From: Trichodesmium sp050015995
GTDB taxonomy: Bacteria > Cyanobacteriota > Cyanobacteriia > Cyanobacteriales > Microcoleaceae
Direction of reading: 5' to 3'
Assembly (NCBI RefSeq): GCF_050015995.1
Contig: NZ_JBNHEP010000094.1
Coordinates: forward strand, 1 to 64,000
Length of the DNA: 64,000 nucleotides
In this document: positions 18,113 through 28,305 of the stretch, in pieces
Layout of the letters: the number at the start of each line of letters is the position of its first letter
How positions within the stretch are numbered: the first letter of the stretch is position 1
The notes under the pieces: generated by a model
The model's input: the letters and a program-made list of their open reading frames with translations, nothing else
The model's database searches: none
Told to the model about the DNA's origin: nothing
Made by a program: the position numbers and the translations under genes

Positions 18113-18165
18113 TGACATCCTCGCCGGTTTTAGGCACGGGGATTCCTAGCGAGCCGTAGCTCCTC
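18113..18165. mobile_element. IS200/IS605-type right-end hairpin
   Basis: GACATCCTCGCCGGTTTTAGGCACGGGGATTCC matches the hairpin end typical of IS200/IS605-family TnpB elements (GACATCCTCC... GGGGATTCC). It lies immediately after the C-terminus of the tnpB relic, as expected for the element's right end and the 3' end of a TnpB-associated guide (omega/reRNA). Confidence 0.65.
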
Positions 18166-18174
18166 GGCGAGTTG

Positions 18175-18958
18175 ACGTCTCACAGGCTGCTGCACCCACC
18201 CCTCTTGCTCCCCTCCCGGGAGGGGATGGGGGTGGGTTACGCTTGCCTCCACGTCCGTTTCTTGCTCCGCGTTCCCTTGCGCCTTTCGGCGGCGCGGGTT
18301 CGGTGCGCTTTTTTGTCTTGGACTGCCCGCCCGCGACTAATATATTTATTGCTGCATTCTTGTCTCTGTCGTGTTTTGCACCACAATTGAGACATTCCCA
18401 CTCGCGAATTGATAAATCTAATTTTCCACCTTTGAAACCACAGCATGATCATTGTTGAGAAGTAGGCTCCCAACGACTAATTACTCTAAAATCACGACCG
18501 TGTTTCTCTGCTTTTCCTTCTAACAGGGTTCGGAATTGTCTCCACCCTAAATCTGAAATAGCTCTGGATAATTTGCGTTCTCTTGGTGCGCATTCCCTCT
18601 CTTGGTCAGCATTCCCTTGCGCCTGTCGGCGACGCGGGGTCTGACCGCTTGCGACTTGCCTATGCGCAGAGGAGCTGCCTATGCGCAGAGGAGCTTCGCT
18701 AACGCTTTTCATGTCGGCGACAGCCGAAACGCTAACGTCGTCGCGGGGTCGCACCGCTTTTTTACTATACCAGATACATTGTCATACTTCTAAAACAATT
18801 GTTTGGTTTTCACGAATTATTTCAGTGGATAATTTATGTAGAAAATCTGTTCTGGTATCTTTTAATTTGGCATGAAATTTAGCTACTCTCAGTCTGGCTT
18901 TTTCATATCGTTTCGACCCTCTAGTTTTATTAGACTCAGCAATCGCTCTATTTTCCAT
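18175..18958 (-). pseudogene. tnpB: Degenerate tnpB (RNA-guided transposon nuclease) relic
   Basis: Two in-frame fragments can be read on the minus strand. The upstream piece (18958 to about 18785) gives MENRAIAESNKTRGSKRY, then EKARLRVAKFHAKLKD and ENQTIVLEV, typical of TnpB mid-regions. The downstream piece (about 18560 to 18175) gives SDLGWRQFRTLLEGKAEK, a zinc-ribbon CCGFKGGKLDLSIREWECLNC in two halves, and the final RuvC-III aspartate motif HDRDKNAAINIL. Between them, about 18600-18775 is a GC-rich inserted repeat (GTCGGCGACGCGGGGTC). The N-terminal half is missing and frames are broken, so no active nuclease is made. The left side abuts a solo CTTACGC-type inverted repeat (18973-19003). 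Confidence 0.8.
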
Positions 18959-18972
18959 GGGCTATATCATGC

Positions 18973-19003
18973 GCTATATATAGTGTCTTTGCGTAAGCCC
19001 TGA
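18973..19003. repeat. Solo right end of the CAGGACTTACGCAA family
   Basis: GCTATATATAGTGTCTTTGC followed by GTAAGCCCTGA matches the right terminal repeat of the element at 43772-45131, with a few changes. No matching left end was found nearby. Another solo end lies at about 36951-36983. Confidence 0.6.
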
Positions 19004-19018
19004 TAAGTCGAATGAGAG

Positions 19019-19235
19019 ATGCGTAGTCACTAAAATCTAAAAGCGGTAGTACTTCAATAAATTGAAATTTGGTAGATACCAGAGGTGGAAAGGTATATAT
19101 ATTCCCAGATTTTTAACTGACAAATAGTTATCTTAATTACTTCCTCTCTATTCCCTATTCCCTCCATACCTATTCCCTGTTCCCAGTTAAGTGTTCCCTA
19201 TCTCCTTTTTATCTTTCCTTTACAAACAGTCTATG
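19019..19235. repeat. Truncated inverted copy of the AGAGACTGTTTGTAAA MITE
   Basis: Reads as a roughly 85-90% reverse complement of 19736-19951. Shared segments include CCAGAGGTGGAAA, TTTTTAACTGACAAATAG, CCCAGTTAAGTGTTCCCTAT and CTTTACAAACAGTCT. The outer end has lost its terminal repeat. The pair forms a large inverted repeat with a spacer of about 500 bp (19236-19735) in which I see no gene. Confidence 0.75.
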
Positions 19236-19735
19236 AGATCTATTTAAAAAGAGAGTGAGAGATGGTGGGAAGTAGTGGGAGCATCCTCGTCCCGTACCAT
19301 TAGGAGTATTTTTTAACATTTTTTTTAGCAATAATCTTTAATTTTTATTTTACAAATTAGCTCAAACTTATATTCGTCAAGCTGTTTGGATTTTCCTAAT
19401 TTTTTTTTGTACCTATAGATACCAAAAATCGTCATAATAATTATCTATTAATTATCAACAGTAGTTTTAACTATATAGGAGTTTGCTTGGTCTCAGACTG
19501 TATATTTCCCCATTAAGAATAAATAAAATCTATGTGTATTGGGATTAACTAAAGATTAGTGTCCATCTATCATCTATTACTGATAGTAAATTTTTCTGCA
19601 TTGTAAATCAGTAATAAATTCTCGAAAAATATTGAAAGAAACTCCCTGAGATTTAATTTGTATTTATTCCTGAATCTTTGCTTAATTTATTAGTAAAGAA
19701 TAAATAAATAAACACTACTTAATTTAATTCTATTA

Positions 19736-19951
19736 GAGACTGTTTGTAAAGGAAAGATAAAAAGGAGATAGGGAACACTTAACTGGGAATAGGGAGGAAG
19801 AAATCAAGACAACTATTTGTCAGTTAAAAATCTAGGAATATATGTACTTTTCCACCTCTGGCATCTACCAAATTTCAATCTCTTGAAGTACTACTGCTTT
19901 GATATTTTAGTCACTATTTGCTCTCTTAATACTTATTTTACAAACAGTCTC
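19736..19951. mobile_element. 216-bp MITE with GAGACTGTTTGTAAA terminal repeats
   Basis: GAGACTGTTTGTAAA at 19736-19750 and its exact complement TTTACAAACAGTCTC at 19937-19951 bound the element, with a possible TTA duplication outside. There is no coding capacity. A second, inverted and truncated copy is at 19019-19235. The internal motif AGGGAACACTTAACTGGGAA also recurs at about 43130, 47300 and 55812, so it is shared between repeat families. Confidence 0.8.
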
Positions 19952-20074
19952 TTATGTAGCTTAATTCAAAAAAATTATGCCCGAATCTTGACCAGAAAAT
20001 AAAGTCTCAAGCTTCCCCTTTCAAGGGGATGAAAAAAAGAAAATTCAGCATTTCAAGCCTCCGACTGAAGTAGT

Positions 20075-20254
20075 GGGACTTACACAATTTATGGGCAGAA
20101 AAATGCTTGAAAGTCAGTCTAGACAAGGGAATTACGTCAAAGCTCTAAAAATGGCTAAAACCCTTGGTAATAAAGGAATTATACCTTTTCGACGTAAAAA
20201 CCTCTAGCTGTCTATATTTGAGCCTATTTTTTGCTAATTTTTTGTGTAAGTCCC
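20075..20254. mobile_element. 180-bp MITE with GGGACTTACACAA terminal repeats
   Basis: GGGACTTACACAA (20075-20087) and TTGTGTAAGTCCC (20242-20254) are perfect 13-bp inverted repeats. No ORF. A degraded reverse copy is nested at about 445-605. The stretch from 20255 to 20714 contains TAACTGATAATTGATAAC repeats ending AACTGAAATGAC (20295-20311) and the upstream region of the glycosidase gene; no other gene was seen. Confidence 0.8.
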
Positions 20255-20714
20255 CGTAGGAGGTACTGATAACTAATAACTGATAATTGATAACTTATAA
20301 CTGAAATGACATAGTAATTAATATCGATTCCTCATGGTAAAAATATGGTTGCTTGACATAAAACATGTAATATGTTAATAAAACTATTCTAATGATTTGC
20401 ACTCTATATATTTTTATCCATACAGGACTCAGAAAAATTATAGTATCTTCCTTAAATAGAGCAAAGAAATTAGTGTTTTAGATTATATCCATAAGTATAA
20501 TGAATTAGGCTGAAAATGCACGAATTTAAGTTAAAATAGATAATTGCAATGAATTAATTATAGGCAAATGTGGATGTATAATTCATTATTCACCAATATA
20601 ATTTTATCGGATAAAAACTCGGTGAAACTACATAACTATCAATTAAAGCGATTATAAATCAATTTATTTACAACAATTAGTTGTTGATTTAATTTAATCA
20701 GAAAGTGAGGAGTA

Positions 20715-23700
20715 ATGAGTAAAAAAAAGGATTTATATACACAGATTTTACCAAGATTGGCAGGTACATTACTAAGTTTAATGGTACTGTTACCCAACCC
20801 TGGTAGAGCTAATGTTTTATTAGGCATAATTCGAGACCCAGAAAATACAGATGAATGGAATGAAATTATTACACGAATCCGCGCTTTAGGTATTAGTTAT
20901 GAACCTATTGATTTAAGACAAATAAATACATTAGCTGACCTATCTGGAGTTAAAGTTATCTTTTTACCGAATATTGAGACTTTAACTCAAAGTCAAGTAC
21001 AAATTCTTGAAGAGTGGGCGAAGCAGGGAGGAAAATTAATAGCTAGTGGCCAAGTAGGTAAGAGGTCTCAGCCAGGAGTAAGGCAACAATTGCGATCGCT
21101 CCTTGGTTCTTATTGGGCTTTTCCTTTAAGTCAACCTACTACACCAGAACCTAAATATCGTTGTTTAGATATTGCGTGTAAAGAATCTACAAGTTGGGCA
21201 CCAAAAACCAATAACCAAGGTACAGTTACAGGTGGAATATTAATTCCGGCAGGATTAAATAGTACAACGGCTGCTACTTGGAAGGGAAGTTCTGGTTCTT
21301 CAGCGGTAGTGATTACTCCCCAAGCTACTTATTTAGGTTGGCACTGGGGAAATAGTACATCTGCTACTTTAGACAGTGTTTGGTTACAAGCTACTTTGAA
21401 TCGCTATCAAAGCGAGCCGCAATTTACTGCCAGAAATAATAATCCCTTAACAACAGGGAATAATAGACAGACCTTACCCACCACGAATAACTCCAATCCT
21501 CTTAAAATTAGACCTCGTACTTCTCCTTCACCAAGACCAAATAACGAAAATCTTAATATAGTTAGGGTTCAACCTCAAACTACATCTGTAAATACTGCTG
21601 AAAATTCAACCACAAATCAACCTGCGACCAAAGCTCAAAACTCAACTCCAGATAAAGATAATATTTGGCTCAGAACTCAGCAGCAAAGGATAAATACTCA
21701 ACAACAACCTGAAAATTATACTCAACCAACAGAAACAAACTTAAGTCAAAATAATAATTCAGTTTCGGACGCAACAACAACTCCCCAGAGTAACAATGTT
21801 TGGCAAAGATTTCGAGAACAGACAGACCAGCAAAATCAGAAACCTGAAACTCTTAGAGAACAAAATACCCCTGTTAATTCCACTACTAATCCGACTCTAG
21901 AGACGACTAATAATAGAGGAGGAAGTCTTGGGAACAGATTCCCACAACAAAGAAACGAACAAAACCAAAAAACTGACACCGTTGGTAAAAACGACATCCC
22001 TATTAATTCCCCGGATAATCATACTCCACAGACTACAAATAACAGAGGGAGTATTTGGAACAGATCCCGACAAGAAACAACAACAACTACATCATCCTCT
22101 CGCCGTAACCCCTTAACTGCCTTACTTAGACCTCTACCCCTACCAGGAGTGCAAGTACCAAACTCCCAAACAGACCCTTCATCAGAATCAGCACCTCCAA
22201 GTTTAAATATTAGACGGGGAAACCATCCAATCAGTAGAGCTGAAGCTTATGCAATGTTAAAGGAATTAAATAATCTCCTCGGTAGGTTTGAAAGTGCTTT
22301 AGTAGCAGCTCAGTCAGCAAATGTAGAAGTAAATTTGGCAGCAGATGGCAGTAGCTTGGTAGCTGCCAATACTGACAATACTACATTTATTGCTCAAAGA
22401 AATCGAAAAATCAGAGATGCTCAACAAGTAATAACTAGAGCGCGTCAGGTAATTCAAAATTTTCCCCAACAGGTGGCAGCCAAACAATATGCTACTGCCA
22501 GAAATCAATGGCTGCAAACAAGGCAAATGTTGTGGAAAAATTACCCCACTGATGGAGAAAGAGCGGGGTCTGAGATTCGAGCTGTTTGGTTAGACCGAGG
22601 AACAATTGTTAGGGCGAGGTCTGAACGAGGTTTAGCGGGAGTGTTTGACCGACTCGCTGCTGCGGGTATTAATACTGTTTTCTTTGAAACTATTAATGCT
22701 GGTTATCCGATTTACCCTAGTAATGTTGCTCCGAGACAAAATCCTTTAACAATTTCTTGGGACCCTCTTGCGGCTGCGGTAAAGTTAGCCCGCGAAAGGA
22801 ATATGGAGATACACGCTTGGATTTGGACGTTCGCAGTAGGAAACCGAGCGCACAACCGCGCTCTTGGTCAAGCAGATAGTTATTTGGGTCCGGTAATTTC
22901 GGCTCATCCTAGTTGGGTGATGACTGATAATAAGGGTCGTAAAAGACATCCTGCTGATGGGAAGGTTTATATGGACCCAGCGAATCCTTACGTTCGGCAA
23001 TATTTGCTCAATATAATAGATGAAATTGCTAGTCGGTATCAGGTTGATGGGATTCACCTTGACTATATTCGCTATCCGTTTCAAAATCCTAGTCGGAATT
23101 TTTCTTATGGTTATAGTACGACAGCACGGAATCAGTTTCGGCAGTTGTATGGGATAGATCCGATGAAAATTTCAGCACGCGATCGCCAGAATTTGTGGAA
23201 GTGGAGTGAGTTTAAGATTAATCAAGTTAATAGTTTTGTTGCTAATACTTCTAAATTTCTCAAACGGAAATATCCAAAGCTGATTCTTTCGGCGGCAGTA
23301 TTTCCTTTTCCCCGACATGAACGGTTCGATAAAATTCAGCAAGATTGGGAAAGTTGGGTTCTGAAGGGGGATATTGATCTACTTACTCCTATGACTTACG
23401 CTTTGGATACGAATCGTTTTCAGCAAATTACCCAACCGCTGACAAATACACGAGTATTGGGTAGCACTTTGATCACGCCAGCGGTTAAGCTTTTGAATCT
23501 TCCTGAGATTGTAGCAGTTGACCAGATTCAGGCAGCACGAGATTTACCTACTGGGGGTTATATTATTTTTGCTGCGGAAAGAATTACTGGTGGGTTGCAT
23601 GGATTTTTGACTCGCACTCAAGGTGCGCCAGAAATGGATAATAATAGAAGAGCTTCTTTGAATGCTTTTACTAAACCTTCTCATATTGTGGAGGGTATAA

Positions 23701-24059
23701 TTCCTTATCGTCAACCATTTGCAGCAGCAGCAGATCGTTTTCAAGCTTTGAAAAAAGAATGGAGTTTTTTGTTAGGAAATGAGCTACTTTCTCTGGAGGA
23801 ATCTGAACTAGAGAGTTGGCGAAGTGGGGCAGAAGATTTGGCATTAGCTTTGGAAAAATTGGCTGATAATCCTGATAATAGTAATTTGAATAATGCTCAA
23901 AGAAATCTCAGGAAATTTCAGTTAAAGTTTAGAACTTCTATGAGTGTTCATGCTAGGGAAAATCCTTATCAAGTTCAAACTTGGCAAAATCGTTTAGCTG
24001 CTTTGGAAATGTTGTTAAATTATGGTGAGCGGGTGCGATTAAAGAGTAAGAGGTGGTAG
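20715..24059 (+). CDS. Secreted GHL10 (family-10-like) glycoside hydrolase with Q/N/T-rich linker
   Basis: 1114 aa. An N-terminal signal/anchor segment (about 13-33, LAGTLLSLMVLLPNPGRANV) directs it out of the cytoplasm. Residues ~34-230 look like a class-I glutamine-amidotransferase/ThuA-like fold (VIFLPNIETLTQSQVQILEEW). Residues ~240-500 are a low-complexity linker rich in N, Q, T and P. A helical segment (about 515-615) precedes the GHL10/DUF187 TIM barrel (~619-975), which has EIRAVWLDRGTIV, FFETINAGYPIYPSN, IHAWIWTFAVGN and DGIHLDYIRYPF (about 777-788, the probable acid/base region). The C-terminal ~130 residues are helical. Relatives are the YddW/DigH peptidoglycan-glycosidase family, so cell-wall remodelling is likely. 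AGTGAGGAGTAATG gives a good ribosome-binding site. It appears monocistronic. Confidence 0.9.
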   Translation: MSKKKDLYTQILPRLAGTLLSLMVLLPNPGRANVLLGIIRDPENTDEWNEIITRIRALGISYEPIDLRQINTLADLSGVKVIFLPNIETLTQSQVQILEEWAKQGGKLIASGQVGKRSQPGVRQQLRSLLGSYWAFPLSQPTTPEPKYRCLDIACKESTSWAPKTNNQGTVTGGILIPAGLNSTTAATWKGSSGSSAVVITPQATYLGWHWGNSTSATLDSVWLQATLNRYQSEPQFTARNNNPLTTGNNRQTLPTTNNSNPLKIRPRTSPSPRPNNENLNIVRVQPQTTSVNTAENSTTNQPATKAQNSTPDKDNIWLRTQQQRINTQQQPENYTQPTETNLSQNNNSVSDATTTPQSNNVWQRFREQTDQQNQKPETLREQNTPVNSTTNPTLETTNNRGGSLGNRFPQQRNEQNQKTDTVGKNDIPINSPDNHTPQTTNNRGSIWNRSRQETTTTTSSSRRNPLTALLRPLPLPGVQVPNSQTDPSSESAPPSLNIRRGNHPISRAEAYAMLKELNNLLGRFESALVAAQSANVEVNLAADGSSLVAANTDNTTFIAQRNRKIRDAQQVITRARQVIQNFPQQVAAKQYATARNQWLQTRQMLWKNYPTDGERAGSEIRAVWLDRGTIVRARSERGLAGVFDRLAAAGINTVFFETINAGYPIYPSNVAPRQNPLTISWDPLAAAVKLARERNMEIHAWIWTFAVGNRAHNRALGQADSYLGPVISAHPSWVMTDNKGRKRHPADGKVYMDPANPYVRQYLLNIIDEIASRYQVDGIHLDYIRYPFQNPSRNFSYGYSTTARNQFRQLYGIDPMKISARDRQNLWKWSEFKINQVNSFVANTSKFLKRKYPKLILSAAVFPFPRHERFDKIQQDWESWVLKGDIDLLTPMTYALDTNRFQQITQPLTNTRVLGSTLITPAVKLLNLPEIVAVDQIQAARDLPTGGYIIFAAERITGGLHGFLTRTQGAPEMDNNRRASLNAFTKPSHIVEGIIPYRQPFAAAADRFQALKKEWSFLLGNELLSLEESELESWRSGAEDLALALEKLADNPDNSNLNNAQRNLRKFQLKFRTSMSVHARENPYQVQTWQNRLAALEMLLNYGERVRLKSKRW

Positions 24060-25797
<1,738 letters not shown>

Positions 25798-28305
25798 ATG
25801 AGTAAAAAATCTAGCATATCGACAAAATTATTAACAAAGATTTTAGTAATAGTAGGAATAATTAGCATTGGTATTTTGCAAAATATGTTGAAGCCAAAAC
25901 CTGCTATGAATGCTGAAAGTATAGTATTTAAAGTTCCTAATCTCACAGATTTATATATGTCTGTAGATTCTCTAGAAGTATTTGCTAAAGAAGGCAGAAT
26001 TACTAATGATTTTGGCTTCTATGCTGCTTTTATGACAAAAGAAGATTTAGCAAATTTGCGGAAAGTATTGCAAAAACGTTTTGATATACCGCCTGAATTA
26101 ATTTCTCGCATTACTAATATGGCTATGGGGCAAGATTTCCTCAAATATTTGGGTCGGTTAGTACAAATAGATCCTGATATTAATGGTTATGATGCAATGA
26201 GAACTGCTTTAATTGAAGCTGCATCAGATCCAGAAGAGGGATTTACTATTATCAATATCATCAAAAAATTTCCCGCAAGAACAATCAGAATAAGTACAGA
26301 TTTTTTATCTGAGTTTTCTAATGAGTTAACAACTTTCCAAGAATATCGAGATACTTCTATTACAGCAATTATTGAACAGGCAGAAAAGCAAGTTTCTACA
26401 GACCCACAAAGAGATTATTATCAACTGGCAGATTTGAGTAAATTAGGTCCTTATAAAGTAACTAAAAAATCTATTAGTTTTGAAATAAATAGTCTGCGCC
26501 AAACTTACACAGGTTTAACAGGTTATTATACTCTGGAAGCTGATATTTACTTACCTGAAGGAATTTCTAAACCAGTACCTTTAGTAATTTATAGTCATGG
26601 TTTTGGAGCAGAGAAAAAAAGCATTCTTTTAGCAGAACATTTAGCATCTTATGGTATTGCATTAGCAGGAGTTGAACATCTAGGTAGTGACTTAGCATAT
26701 CGCCAATCTTTTCTCAAAGGAGAAGTAGATATAGATATCAGTCCTATTGAATATCTTAGCCGCCCATCAGACCTCACATTTTTATTAGATGAACTGGAAA
26801 ATTTAGTCAAAAATGACTCCTATTGGCAATCTAAAATAGACTTAGAAAAAGTCGGTGCATTAGGAAATTCTTTTGGTGCTACTACAGTCTTATCTTTAGG
26901 GGGTGCTAATATTAATTTGCCTAGACTAAATCAAGAATGTGACCCGAAAAAATTGAGCTTAAATGTATCGGTATTGTTGCAATGTCGTGCTAGTTACTTA
27001 CCACCTTCAAACTATGAGTTAAGAGACCCTCGTGTTAAAGCAGTTTTCGCTTATTTTCCTTTAACAAGTGTAGTTTTCGGACCTGAACAAATGAGGAATA
27101 TTTCTATTCCGACTCTAATTATGGGAGGTAGTCACGATATTCTGACTCCAGGGATAGAAGAGGATGTTCATCCTTTTATTTGGATGAATAATAATTCAGA
27201 TAAATATTTGGCTTTTTTGGTTCCAGGAACTCATTTTTCTACTAGCACTTTAATACCTGGTTTGCCAGAGGTATTACAGGGTCCGACGCCGGAAGTCGGA
27301 CAGTATTATTTAAAAAATTTAAGTGTGGCTTTCTTTAAAAAGTATCTAGATAATCAATCGGAATACGAACCATATTTAACTGCCTCCTATGGCAAAGTGA
27401 TGAATAAAGATTCCCTAAATTTGAATTTAATTCAATCTTTAACGCCACAACAATTAATAACTGCTTATGGCAGCTCTCCACCAAAACCAATCATCCCTTC
27501 ACCTATTACTGCCAAGATTCCTCAACGGCAAGAAACTATATTGGAAGAAATACAAAGAACTGGAGTAATGAAAGTAGCAATGAGACGAGATGCTACTCCT
27601 TTTGGTTATGTAAATAATACAGGAGAATGGGCTGGCTATTGTGAAGATATTATCGATGCTTTTGCTGAAAATATTGCTCAGGAATTAAAAATTTCCACTG
27701 GAGTTAAAGTCATAGAAATTGTCTCTACTCTAGAAAACAGATTTCAATTAGTTCAAAATGGGATTGTACATTTAGAATGCGGTCCAAATACGATTAGGAA
27801 TGATGTTAAAGGTGTAGCTTTTTCTAATCCTTTCTTTGTCACAGGAACTCATTTTTTAGTGAAAAAAGAAACACAAATAAATCCTGATGGTAATTTAGCA
27901 GGAGTTAAAACAGGTGTGTTGAGAAATACTACTACAGAAAAATTTATTCAAACAGAATATCCTCAATCGGAAGCAGTCTATTTTAAAGGTAGTAGAGGTA
28001 TTAATGAAGCTCTAAAATCTCTGGTTAAAGGAGAAATTCAGACTTTGGCTAATGATGGGATTTTATCTGTTGGGGAATTGGTCAGACAAAATCTGGATAT
28101 TAATAATTATAAGTTAGTGCCAGAAAAACCTTTAACTTGTGATTTTTATGGGATGATTATTCCTAATAATGACTCTGAATGGCAAACTAAAATTAATTCT
28201 TTTATTGACGGTGAGCACTCTCTACCTATTGATAAAAAATGGTTTAAAGATTTATTTCCTTATCAGTTAGAGGGTCTGGATTTTTGTGTGAATCAACAAA
28301 AGTAA
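25798..28305 (+). CDS. Exported DUF1400/alpha-beta hydrolase fused to a family-3 solute-binding-protein domain
   Basis: 835 aa. Residues ~12-38 are a signal segment ending near AMNAES. Residues ~40-195 are a DUF1400 domain (cyanobacterial, precedes lipase-like hydrolases). Residues ~225-530 are an alpha/beta hydrolase: oxyanion region YSHGFGAEKKS, nucleophile GNSFG (Ser-358), acid GGSHDILTPG (Asp-447) and His-479 in GTHF. Residues ~580-835 are an extracellular solute-binding (SBP_bac_3, polar amino-acid) domain: MKVAMRRDATPFGYVNNTGEWAGYCEDIIDAF in two halves, then GVKTGVLRNTTTEKF. The catalytic triad is intact. The fusion of an esterase/lipase-like domain to a ligand-binding domain is unusual. 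There are no ABC permease genes nearby. The next gene (30198) is a paralogue without the binding domain. Confidence 0.88.
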   Translation: MSKKSSISTKLLTKILVIVGIISIGILQNMLKPKPAMNAESIVFKVPNLTDLYMSVDSLEVFAKEGRITNDFGFYAAFMTKEDLANLRKVLQKRFDIPPELISRITNMAMGQDFLKYLGRLVQIDPDINGYDAMRTALIEAASDPEEGFTIINIIKKFPARTIRISTDFLSEFSNELTTFQEYRDTSITAIIEQAEKQVSTDPQRDYYQLADLSKLGPYKVTKKSISFEINSLRQTYTGLTGYYTLEADIYLPEGISKPVPLVIYSHGFGAEKKSILLAEHLASYGIALAGVEHLGSDLAYRQSFLKGEVDIDISPIEYLSRPSDLTFLLDELENLVKNDSYWQSKIDLEKVGALGNSFGATTVLSLGGANINLPRLNQECDPKKLSLNVSVLLQCRASYLPPSNYELRDPRVKAVFAYFPLTSVVFGPEQMRNISIPTLIMGGSHDILTPGIEEDVHPFIWMNNNSDKYLAFLVPGTHFSTSTLIPGLPEVLQGPTPEVGQYYLKNLSVAFFKKYLDNQSEYEPYLTASYGKVMNKDSLNLNLIQSLTPQQLITAYGSSPPKPIIPSPITAKIPQRQETILEEIQRTGVMKVAMRRDATPFGYVNNTGEWAGYCEDIIDAFAENIAQELKISTGVKVIEIVSTLENRFQLVQNGIVHLECGPNTIRNDVKGVAFSNPFFVTGTHFLVKKETQINPDGNLAGVKTGVLRNTTTEKFIQTEYPQSEAVYFKGSRGINEALKSLVKGEIQTLANDGILSVGELVRQNLDINNYKLVPEKPLTCDFYGMIIPNNDSEWQTKINSFIDGEHSLPIDKKWFKDLFPYQLEGLDFCVNQQK

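Noticed and set aside
18237..18473. Plus- and minus-strand ORFs over the TnpB relic
   Set aside because: They are other-frame readings of the tnpB C-terminus; only the zinc-ribbon frame has real signal.
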